Assembly (NCBI GenBank): GCA_028565635.1
Contig: JAOXYB010032764.1
Span: 1-14,361 of the forward strand
Direction: 5' to 3'
DNA length: 14,361 bases
Source: Phoronis ovalis
Lineage: Eukaryota > Phoronida > Phoronidae
Part shown: positions 9,001 through 14,361 of the stretch, in pieces
How positions within the stretch are numbered: position 1 is the first letter of the stretch
Layout of the letters: every line of letters starts with the position of its first letter
The notes under the pieces: model-generated
Database searches by the model: none
What the model was told of the DNA's origin: nothing
What the model saw: the letters and a program-made list of their open reading frames with translations, nothing else
Translations under genes and position numbers: made by a program

Positions 9001-12000
9001 CATTTTACGGCTAAGTAAACCGAGGTGGTACACATTTTTAAAAACCTTGCTGCCCAACTAGTTACCACAGAAAGAACTTTCAGTGCAGGACACAAATCAA
9101 ACCCAGGTTTCAAGATTACAAGTCAGACTCTTTACCAATTGAGCTGCTGGGGTCGAGCTGCTGGTATCAAAGTGAAGAATATATAATAAAAAATATTTAA
9201 GCAAGTCAGTACAAAATACAGAGTAAATTTACATTTTTGCAGTAGTGTTGTATTCAGAAATTAACCCCAAGACATGCTCGAGATTTCCAAAAACATGAGT
9301 AATTGAATTGTAGATACACTTGCTTTGTTTTCATATGAGGAACAAATATGGATGTCAGAGTTCTAAATAATTATACCCTTTCATTAATTAGCATATTCAT
9401 AAAATTTTCTTGCACAATAATAAAATTTTCTATGTATTTTTAACTAAACCTGTATTAAATATTGAAACGTAAATAGTGTCAGATTATTTTAATTAAAAAA
9501 TTTGTACAGTAACAAACATTTTTTAATCTTTAAAGGTATTTAATTTTATTTATTAAGGTAGCGAATATTGTTTTGCACAATTTATCCACACAGTTCACTT
9601 CGTGTTAAATTTTAGCTATTTAAATGAAAGATAAGATACATAAAAGTATATATATTCTGAAAGTATACAACTCATACTTTCTAAATTTGTAATTTATTTT
9701 TCTCTGACCTGTGTGGTTGCCATTTTTGGTTAACACATTAAATTTTTGAAATGTAAAATTGAAAAGAATATAAATCAACAACCCCTCATACTACATAGTT
9801 AAAATTTGGGACAAATATTTCTCACATTATTATATAGTTACGAAACTGTGTCTTAGATCTTTGAAATTTTAGTTCGTTAAAAAAAAATTAAATCTCAAAG
9901 CTTCATCACCTCAATTTTGTTGATTTTTTCTGATGCATAAACTTTGAAAATTGATATCTTTTAAGCAAGACAAAATTTTAAACCTGAATTTTTATTTTTT
10001 AAAGACTTCTATTTACCAAATTCCTATAACAAGAAGGTTTATAATAACTATCTGCTGTTTGTAAGAATTTAGAATAGTGCAGCTAAACTATTAGACTAAG
10101 GGTTAAAATTATAACTTAGGGTGGGCCAGTAAATAGTTGTGAGCAGGAAGCAGGAAGATTGTATAATGTTCAAATTAAATGCACAAGGAGAAATGTGTAA
10201 GGTAAAGTTCAATTATTAGCCAGTTCACGAATGAAAATAGTTTGAAATACTTTGTGAAGGGCAATTTTTTGTTATTTTCCTCGTGGCAGTAAGAATTAAT
10301 GGAACTGTCCTAAGCATACTCACTGTTTGTTCTGACAAGTTTATTCGAACCAATTCATTGCCTGAAGATTTGGCAATCGCTGAAACCAGACTGGTTTTAC
10401 CGACTCCTGGTGAACCTTCTAATAAGATAGGTTTATGAAGTTGTAATCCTCTCATTACTCTCTGAGCATTCATGCAAGTTGTATGTGCCTGCAGGGAATA
10501 ATGGCTAAGAGTGGTATTTGTCAGAGGTCCTGCAACAGAACAAATTCACTACTTTACAGTTTTTTTAATTACCAACTCACGTTGTGGATACCAAGCAGAT
10601 ACTGCATTACTACAAATATCATTGACATTGAACTTAATGGTATTGCTGCACACAATATGTCAATTTCTAAATTCAAAACATATTATGATATTGTTTTTCA
10701 TAGTATAAACTGCATTTGTTAAAATATACATGTGAAACAACAGGGAAATTATTATCAGCTTTTAGTAGTAAATTAATTCTGTTTGGTATGATTCTTTACC
10801 TTTTTTAATATAAAACGGCAAAATACCAAATAACTTCTTTGTTGATATAATAACAGAATTAGCTCCCACATCCTTATACAATGTCTGCATATTGTACTGC
10901 TGTCCAGTTAGAAGCTTCAGTTGTTTAATAAGAAATTCCATACACATTGCCCGTGCCTTGCTCGAATGTTCAACACTTGTACTACTTGTTACACCTGGAA
11001 AGACAACACTTGATGTCATTAGAATGAAGTTATCAGATCAGTTGCAATCAAGCTATAAAGTACATGATGCCTTTTGATATTTTAAAATGATTTTAAGATA
11101 TTCAGGGAGTTTTTTCCTGTTATAATATACGATAAGATTTTTCAATATAATATTCAAACTGTCATCAAACAATATCACATTGAAAAGCATTATACAGAAA
11201 ATTACATTCATAGCCTTGATAGCCATGCTTTAATTAGTCATTCTTTTCTTGATGAATGTAAACAGCATACCTCCAAATTCAGAAAAATGACATCAAATTA
11301 AAAGTAAAAACAAAACTAAAATGTTATATCAGCACCTTCAGTAGCTCGTTGAAACTTGCAAGACAAGGGAATATTAAAGAATCATATATAAATCGCATGC
11401 TTGTAGCAGCAACAGAAGAATAATTACCTGAACCTATTGCATCAATAAACACTAGACACGCTCCATGAAGATAAGCTAAGCCTGGTGACAGAGACGTATC
11501 ATCACCCTGACAACAGGCATTGATGAAATGAACCCAAGCCAGAATATCCCGAATGCTGACAATACACCTGAAATGACATTAACGAATTTTCATATAGTCC
11601 ATCCATAGAATAAGTTCAGTGTTTTTATGGGAACAGGTTGTACAGCTATTGTATATCTAAATGGTGAATGTGGAATTTCCAACAACAGACTATTAGCACA
11701 CACTAAGTAGTATAGAGAAATGAACCCAAGTATTTTATGAATCATCAATCCTAAAACTGTCTACACATTTCATTCATATAAACGTGGAGTGGCAATCGTG
11801 ACACTGGTGTCTGGTCCTAACTTATATACATCATGACAGATAACAATATCTATTAAATGAATACAATTATTTACCTTTTGCCAACATCGGTTTTCAGGAA
11901 CCAATCTATAAAATCCATCAAGGCAGAACCAAATCCGCAGGCACTTTCTGCGCTTCCCAGTTTAATGCCTTGTCTTATATTATGTTCAATGATATTGACA

Positions 12001-14361
12001 AGATCATGTCTGTTATGGCTTTGTGGACACCATATTTCAGTAAAACGATTACGCAGGGCGGGAGATAATTCCTTTTTTCCATAGTCACCTCCAGGATTCA
12101 TTGTTGCACAAACACGAAAACTGTCCTTAGCACTGATCTGGTCAATTTCCTGTACAAGTCCATCACTTGCACCTGGAAATTAATACAACAGAACTAGTCA
12201 GCCTAATTACTGACCAATCTGCTTTTTGAGCAGTTTGTTTTTTTGCTAGAATGGACTATCTGCTATTGCTTCACTTACTCAATCTGAGAAATATCCATTA
12301 TTTGATATTCTGTCTGTATCTCTCTCACAACCAATATTCAGCTTACATTTCCTTTGAAGTAATTGTCAGTACTAATGTTTCAGTGTTTAATGACATAGGT
12401 ATAGGATAGCTTTAACACAGTAGGAATAGACGAGGTTTTTCAGATTTTTACACTATAACACATAAATAGTTCAATACTGACCCTTTTCAGCTAGCAGTAA
12501 AGTCCTTTCTGATTCTAAAACACTGTTCAAACGTTCTAGAACTGAATCATCTGCCAGTGAAATTTCATCGATCAGAAACATAGCACCGGCCTTCATGGCT
12601 AACACCAACGGGCCATCACACCATTCAAACAATTTGTTCTCATTAGTTTCCTGTGAAGCAAAATAAGTATAAATACTTATACTTAAAACTTTCAAAAGGT
12701 ATATCCCATCTCAGAAAATAAATGCTATAGAAAGAATTGTAGTACCTACATGTATCTATCATTTTGGATGCACAATTATAGCAAATAGTATATCTTGCTT
12801 TGTCAGAAAAACCAGAAGCTGTATTACATGCACCAAACCTGATAATTTAACATTTATATTGAAACATAAACTAGACTTAAACTTAAAATTATATTTTAGC
12901 ATTTAGACACCTCAGAGTCTTGCATTTGTTGTTTTTTTTGTCCTGATTCCTTGCCATAGCATAATTGCTCAAATTAAATTTTCTCCAACAGACAAGACAG
13001 ACTTCTAAAACAATACCTCTTCTGTTGACCTATGCCTGACTGGTCGAAGTCCTCCTAAGAAATCAGCACTTTCTGTGTGAAGATGACAGTTCACAGCAAA
13101 CAAGTTGCTCTCAGCCAAAGTAGCAAACAACTGACAGACTGTAGTTTTACCACAGCTGTAAATAAGACAAATTATCAGAAAATGATGAATAAAATGGAAA
13201 CTCCTGTCCAACAAACTGTCCAAGCCTAAAGCTTTAAAAAGTTAGAACTTACATTTAACTGGTAAAAACACACAGAATGAACTTGAAGACATTTACATAA
13301 TTAGAGATGGCATGCTAGCACCCTTAATAAAATCTTACAATTATACAAAAACTTAATCTAGGGTTTCAAAATACTAGTCTATCATATTGCAGGTCATCCT
13401 TACCCAGTTTCTCCAACCAGCAATACTGGTTCTCCATACTTAAGAGATTGTCCAACCAACACAACTAGCCTCTGCATAGGGTTCGTCCATACAATGTGTT
13501 CAAAACCAGAAGGTGGAGCAACTGTTACCTCTTTTAACACATCGCGGGAAACTGCAGACGTATTCTGAGATAGAACGAACAGTTTCTCATCACTAACTTT
13601 ACGCTTGATGTGTTTTTCAAGAACTTCTCTGATAACTGAACATTCTTCTTGTTTTCGTACCCTACCTGCTAGTAGTAGGTAACCTAAAATATATACAAAT
13701 TATATATTTGAAACTTTCAAACGAACAGCTTTATGTAAATCTTCAGGTTTATTGCCAGTAACTTACATTTTTATATGGTCACAAAACCAGTTGTGTCATA
13801 AATTTAATAAGACTTCAATATTTTTCATAAGAACAAACATGTCTCGATATCACTGCAATAACTGTCTGTCATAATTCTGCTCTCTGTTAATATATTTAGA
13901 AACTGATTCATAATCAGTAAAAGACAAATAAGTTTCTGGTTTAAAACAATTAGGAAAACTACACATTTATTTTACCATGATCAGCAAGATGTTGATCCCA
14001 ATCATAAAATTTCTCCTGGCAGTCACCGGCTGCTTTATGGTATCTCTCAGCCCATCGGAACAAGTCCCGTAGAGTAATGAAACCTTGCTTTCCGGCAAAG
14101 ACACCAGAGCTCCTACGGCGAGTCTAAAAAAAAATCAGAAACAAAACTCAAGTTGATGTATTCACGTGTTTAGTGAAACTGCCAAAACAGAACTAGGTAT
14201 AAAACTTGCTGAATTTAACTTGTATAACTAACCAGAAGTAACCTCTTCACTTTTATGTGGCAGTTTTTGTAACAGGGAGGCTTTAAGGTCTGCGGGTGCA
14301 GACAGATGCCCATCATATGATGTAGTTTCTGTAGTTGTAAAGCCATCTTTGTATGTATAAG
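2881..14361 (-). CDS. MDN1: Midasin (MDN1/Rea1), partial, 15 exons of the AAA+ ring
   Basis: Spliced partial coding region on the minus strand; exons are listed separately. Joining them gives 890 codons without a stop, every junction keeps phase, and every intron is GT..AG. Seen: end of AAA module 3 (window residues about 40-90, GFITLRDLFRWAER), AAA4 with Walker A GETGCGKT (179-186), Walker B MFLIDE (252-257) and sensor-1 ATMNPGGD; AAA5 with Walker A GSPGVGKTS (534-542), Walker B VVLDE (601-605) and QNPLNQGGGRKGLP; AAA6 with Walker A GPESCGKTS (849-857). Known of the family: midasin is a nuclear/nucleolar ATPase of around 5,000 residues with six concatenated AAA modules, a long linker and a C-terminal MIDAS domain. 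It strips assembly factors (Ytm1, Rsa4) from pre-60S particles. No catalytic residue of modules 4-5 is missing, so the gene looks functional. The window holds roughly one sixth of the protein; both ends are cut. Confidence 0.95.
3261..4785. mobile_element. Non-autonomous DNA transposon with TTAA target duplications (piggyBac-like)
   Basis: The ends form inverted repeats of 22 bp matching at 21 positions: GGCTAAGCTGGACCCTCGTGAC at 3261-3282, and the reverse complement of 4764-4785 is GGCTAAGCTAGACCCTCGTGAC. Each is bordered outside by TTAA (3257-3260 and 4786-4789). TTAA duplication is the hallmark of the piggyBac superfamily, though these termini do not begin with the usual CCC/CCT. The 1,525-bp interior is AT-rich, with no transposase-like frame, so it would be a non-autonomous derivative. 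It fills most of the intron at 3010-4903; the remainder of that intron shows nothing else. Superfamily is inference. Confidence 0.65.
4007..4058. repeat. Two-copy imperfect tandem repeat, 29-bp period
   Basis: TTCCAGTAGGATAACCTATC (AAT) at 4007-4029 recurs as TTCCAGCAGAGCAACCTATC (AAT) at 4036-4058, with 19 of 23 positions equal. It lies inside the TTAA-flanked element. Confidence 0.7.
4904..5134 (-). CDS. MDN1: Midasin exon n, connector to AAA6
   Basis: Seventy-seven codons, phase 0 at both ends, acceptor TTTCATTCAG, donor CTG|GTAATT. It encodes VYEIFREVFSVKCE, YFSITPTTVQVGHSFLRR, and then LEPLEALMKCIEMNWMAIL, the helix and first strand that lead into the AAA6 P-loop. Family features are the VQVGHS element and the C...MNWM.IL strand. 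Confidence 0.93.
5412..5600 (-). CDS. MDN1: Midasin exon m, AAA5 lid
   Basis: Sixty-three codons, phase 0 at both ends, acceptor TATATTTTCAG, donor AAG|GTACAG. It encodes WGQRGSPWEFNLRDIFRWCD LML, the conserved lid helix of AAA5 (parallel to LRDLFRWAE of AAA3), then YVALIYVDRMRTASDKQK. The first codon is ATG by chance; this is an internal exon. Confidence 0.95.
5601..6409 (-). other. Two midasin introns (5601-5943 and 6052-6409)
   Basis: Introns of 343 and 358 bp on either side of exon l. No mobile element or RNA gene seen. Open frames within them on both strands are short and unlike any family. Confidence 0.75.
5944..6051 (-). CDS. MDN1: Midasin exon l, AAA5 lid entry
   Basis: Thirty-six codons, phase 0 at both ends, acceptor ATATTTTAG, donor AGA|GTAAGA. 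It begins VFVEPLSSSDLLFI and ends TKIIEFNER, the strand and helix following the arginine finger of AAA5. A neighbouring stretch reads through the donor in frame to 5866, but that is intron. Confidence 0.93.
6410..6607 (-). CDS. MDN1: Midasin exon k, AAA5 core with sensor 1
   Basis: Sixty-six codons, phase 0 at both ends, acceptor ATTTTCCAG, donor CAG|GTACAT. It encodes LNLASQSVLEGLNACLDHRA, EVYIPELGMTFHVQHEKTRI and FACQNPLNQGGGRKGLPKSF LNRFTQ. This is the most highly conserved stretch of midasin AAA5, with sensor-1 asparagine and the LNRFTQ arginine region. Confidence 0.97.
6768..6955. mobile_element. 188-bp MITE with TTA flanks (Harbinger-like)
   Basis: Terminal inverted repeats: left GGACTGTTCCGCTTTTAA, right end reverse-complemented GGGCTGTTCCGCTTATAA (16 of 18 equal). 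Both sides are bordered by TTA (6765-6767 and 6956-6958), as expected for the 3-bp TWA duplications of the PIF/Harbinger superfamily. There is no coding capacity. The subterminal purine-rich stretch (GAGGGGGACGGGAGGG) has a weaker counterpart at the other end. It occupies the intron between midasin exons k and j (6608-7140), whose remainder is featureless. Confidence 0.7.
7141..7263 (-). CDS. MDN1: Midasin exon j, AAA5 up to Walker B
   Basis: Forty-one codons, phase 0 at both ends, acceptor TTTGTGTTACAG, donor GAG|GTAGAC. It encodes DVSDLFGADLPVEGGEGGQF, AWRDGPLLQALKAGH and WVVLDE. The Walker B acidic pair is the last thing in the exon. It lies 3.06 kb from exon i across the longest complete intron in the window. 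Too short to show as an ATG-initiated open frame. Confidence 0.95.
8272..8356. repeat. 85-bp imperfect palindrome
   Basis: Left arm AGCATGTTG then CATTTTGTGAATGAA (8281-8295); right arm TTCATTCACAAAACG (8327-8341) and CACATGCT (8349-8356). The inner arms pair at 14 of 15 positions and the outer arms at seven or eight positions. The centre carries TGACGTA. It may be a small foldback or MITE remnant; no clear target duplication was seen. Confidence 0.7.
8551..8830. repeat. Diverged direct repeat, copy A
   Basis: Aligns by eye with copy B (9260-9511). Shared blocks are TTTCCAAAAACA, TATGAGGAACA, GTTCTAA, TTAATTAGCATATTCAT, ATTTTCTTG, ACTAAA, and ATTGAA..TAATAGT.TCAGATT. It differs by many substitutions and by an extra stretch of about 55 bp (8651-8706) that ends in a hairpin. 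Identity of the element is unknown. Confidence 0.7.
8673..8706. repeat. Perfect 12-bp inverted repeat inside copy A
   Basis: CTGGGACTATTA (8673-8684) and TAATAGTCCCAG (8695-8706) are exact reverse complements around a ten-base loop. The hairpin sits in the part of copy A that copy B lacks. Confidence 0.85.
8872..9163 (-). mobile_element. tRNA-derived SINE
   Basis: On the minus strand the 5' end looks like a decayed tRNA: A-box AGCTCAATTGGTAAAGAG (around 9129-9146), an anticodon-arm-like CTGACTTGTAATC with TGT as in tRNA-Thr, and a degenerate B-box GGGTTTGATTTGTGTCC (around 9088-9104). A non-tRNA body follows, including TTAGCCGTAAAATGGGTACC. GTATCAA at 8865-8871 and 9164-9170 is a possible 7-bp target duplication that sets the limits, so total length is about 290 bp, typical for a SINE. 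GAGCTGCTGG is duplicated at the head (9141-9150 and 9155-9164). It lies in the same orientation as midasin. The family is not recognised with certainty. Confidence 0.75.
9260..9511. repeat. Diverged direct repeat, copy B
   Basis: Second copy of the repeat at 8551-8830, same orientation, lacking the hairpin-bearing stretch. The two copies bracket the SINE. They may be two insertions of one unknown element, or a local duplication predating or surrounding the SINE. Confidence 0.7.
10324..10529 (-). CDS. MDN1: Midasin exon i, AAA5 Walker A
   Basis: Acceptor TTCTGTTGCAG|GACCTC, donor ACA|GTGAGT. It encodes GPLTNTTLSHYSLQAHTTCM, then NAQRVMRGLQLHKPILLEGS and PGVGKTSLV: the lead-in and Walker A loop of AAA5. 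It ends in LVRINLSEQT. This acceptor, not a closer CAG, is used because it matches the phase of exon h and restores the conserved YSLQA..T..NAQR lead-in. An internal ATG is not a start codon. Confidence 0.95.
10800..10994 (-). CDS. MDN1: Midasin exon h, connector between AAA4 and AAA5
   Basis: Acceptor TTGTCTTTCCAG, donor AAAAAAG|GTAAAG. It encodes a less conserved helical connector (SKARAMCMEFLIKQLKLL) followed by KLFGILPFYIKKG, matching the family pattern of an FGI.PFYI strand just ahead of AAA5. Conservation outside that strand is low by eye. Confidence 0.88.
10995..11427 (-). other. Midasin intron between exons h and g
   Basis: 433 bp, AT-rich, no repeat or RNA gene seen. The protein is continuous across it (AIGS-G-VTSS). 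Confidence 0.8.
11428..11567 (-). CDS. MDN1: Midasin exon g, AAA4 lid
   Basis: Acceptor GTCATTTCAG, donor TCAG|GTAATT, phase 2 in and 1 out. It encodes CIVSIRDILAWVHFINACCQ, the conserved sensor-2-type helix of the AAA4 lid, then YLHGACLVFIDAIGS. The frame is fixed by both neighbours. Confidence 0.93.
11875..12172 (-). CDS. MDN1: Midasin exon f, AAA4 sensor 1 and arginine-finger region
   Basis: Acceptor AATTTCCAG, donor AAAAG|GTAAAT. It encodes FRVCATMNPGGDYGKKELSP followed by ALRNRFTEIWCPQ. This holds the sensor-1 asparagine and the RNRFTE segment that supplies trans-acting arginines to the neighbouring module. The rest (NIIEHNIRQGIKLG..DFIDWF) is the alpha-helical lid of AAA4. Confidence 0.96.
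12482..12650 (-). CDS. MDN1: Midasin exon e, AAA4 Walker B
   Basis: Acceptor TTGCTTCACAG, donor AAGG|GTCAGT. It encodes LFEWCDGPLVLAMKAGAMF, then LIDEISLADDSVLERLNSVL: the Walker B aspartate-glutamate pair and following helix of AAA4. The exon ends in LLLAEKG, the beta-hairpin before sensor 1. Both acidic Walker B residues are present. Confidence 0.96.
13017..13155 (-). CDS. MDN1: Midasin exon d, rest of AAA4 Walker A
   Basis: Acceptor TTATTTACAG, donor GAG|GTATTG, phase 1 in and 0 out. It completes the P-loop (CGKTTVCQL) and carries CHLHTESADFLGGLRPVR, the segment after strand 2 of AAA4 that is highly conserved in midasin. The tail RSTEE corresponds to a variable loop. Confidence 0.95.
13404..13683 (-). 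CDS. MDN1: Midasin exon c, linker into AAA module 4, start of Walker A
   Basis: Acceptor ATATTTTAG, donor GG|GTAAGG. It encodes GYLLLAGRVRKQEE, the helix KHIKRKV, and IVWTNPMQRLVVLVGQSLK, then PVLLVGETG, the first half of the AAA4 Walker A loop. The intron interrupts the last glycine codon of GETG, so the P-loop is assembled across exons c and d. Confidence 0.95.
13976..14123 (-). CDS. MDN1: Midasin exon b, end of AAA module 3
   Basis: Forty-nine codons plus one base. The acceptor follows a run of T (TTTTTTTTTAG) and the donor is CATG|GTAAAA. The product carries SGVFAGKQGFITLRDLFRWA, the strongly conserved helical segment that closes AAA module 3 in midasins, followed by a helix with WDQH. 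Phase 1 exit matches exon c. Confidence 0.92.
14243..14361 (-). CDS. MDN1: Midasin exon a (partial, 5' end outside window)
   Basis: First visible midasin exon, cut by the window edge. It reads in frame from 14359 as 39 codons beginning YTYKDG and ending HKSEE. This is variable sequence in the AAA3 C-terminal region, so it is placed mainly by splicing and frame. The donor is GAG|GTTACT, chosen because it leaves phase 0, which the next exon needs. A prettier GTTAGT 10 bases further downstream would put a stop into the next exon. Confidence 0.7.

Larger units (their letters stand above)
7264..10323 (-). other. 3.06-kb midasin intron between exons j and i
   Basis: No exon is missing, because the protein runs straight from SEQT to DVSDLFG across it. 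Apart from the palindrome, the SINE and the repeat pair listed separately, it is very AT-rich (notably 9520-10120) with homopolymer runs. A region of somewhat higher GC at 7400-7560 and a small hairpin GGCATTAAAATTGCC near 8082 have no identity that I recognise. Confidence 0.8.
11568..13016 (-). other. Three short midasin introns (11568-11874, 12173-12481, 12651-13016)
   Basis: Introns of 307, 309 and 366 bp separating exons g/f, f/e and e/d. They are AT-rich with polypyrimidine tracts at the minus-strand 3' ends and contain nothing else recognisable. The coding exons between them are listed separately. Confidence 0.8.

Noticed and set aside
9088-9160. Functional tRNA-Thr gene
   Set aside because: The acceptor stem does not close and the B-box is degenerate; continuation into a non-tRNA body marks it as a SINE head.
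10489-10490. CAG acceptor just before the GCACATACAACT of midasin exon i
   Set aside because: It breaks phase with exon h and drops the conserved YSLQ lead-in; the acceptor ending at 10530 restores both.
14231-14242. Stronger-looking donor GTTAGT ten bases beyond the chosen end of midasin exon a
   Set aside because: Its use leaves phase 1 and places a stop (TAG) a few codons into exon b; GAG|GTTACT keeps the frame into the conserved FITLRDLFRW segment.
1-14361. Bacterial-type systems (CRISPR, operons, phage genes)
   Set aside because: Spliceosomal introns, poly(A) signals, a GPCR and midasin show that this is animal nuclear DNA; no regularly spaced repeats exist.

Overview
This is a stretch of AT-rich animal nuclear DNA. 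Genes are split by short spliceosomal introns (mostly 250-550 bp) with clean GT/AG borders, and the larger introns hold eukaryotic mobile elements: a tRNA-derived SINE and TIR/MITE-type DNA transposon remnants. Protein sequence and intron style fit an invertebrate, most likely a lophotrochozoan such as a mollusc. That placement is inference, since no lineage-specific marker is visible.

Minus strand, 14361 down to 2881: fifteen consecutive coding exons of midasin (MDN1/Rea1), the giant dynein-like AAA+ ATPase of 60S ribosome assembly. All fifteen join in frame (890 codons) and cover the end of AAA module 3, all of modules 4 and 5, and the start of module 6 up to its Walker A loop. The gene is open at both ends: upstream exons lie beyond 14361, and the last visible exon ends in an intact donor, so the rest must lie left of 2881.

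Plus strand, 778-2750: a gene with an uninterrupted 550-codon reading frame for a rhodopsin-type (class A) G-protein-coupled receptor, preceded by a 5'UTR splice acceptor and followed by poly(A) signals. No further midasin exon was seen left of 2881, so this receptor appears to sit antisense inside a large midasin intron. It is an orphan type with altered activation motifs (N-E-A for D-R-Y and T-P-V-I-F for N-P-x-x-Y).

Introns: the 1.9-kb intron at 3010-4903 holds a 1.5-kb element with 22-bp terminal inverted repeats and TTAA flanks (piggyBac-like, non-autonomous). The 533-bp intron at 6608-7140 holds a 188-bp MITE with TTA flanks (Harbinger-like). The 3.1-kb intron at 7264-10323 holds an 85-bp imperfect palindrome, a tRNA-derived SINE, and two diverged copies of a repeat of about 250-280 bp that bracket the SINE. 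The left edge (1-306) has a CGT microsatellite, a strong hairpin and an open minus-strand frame running off the window, probably a dispersed repeat.

The two genes are not functionally linked as far as the sequence shows; their association is positional.
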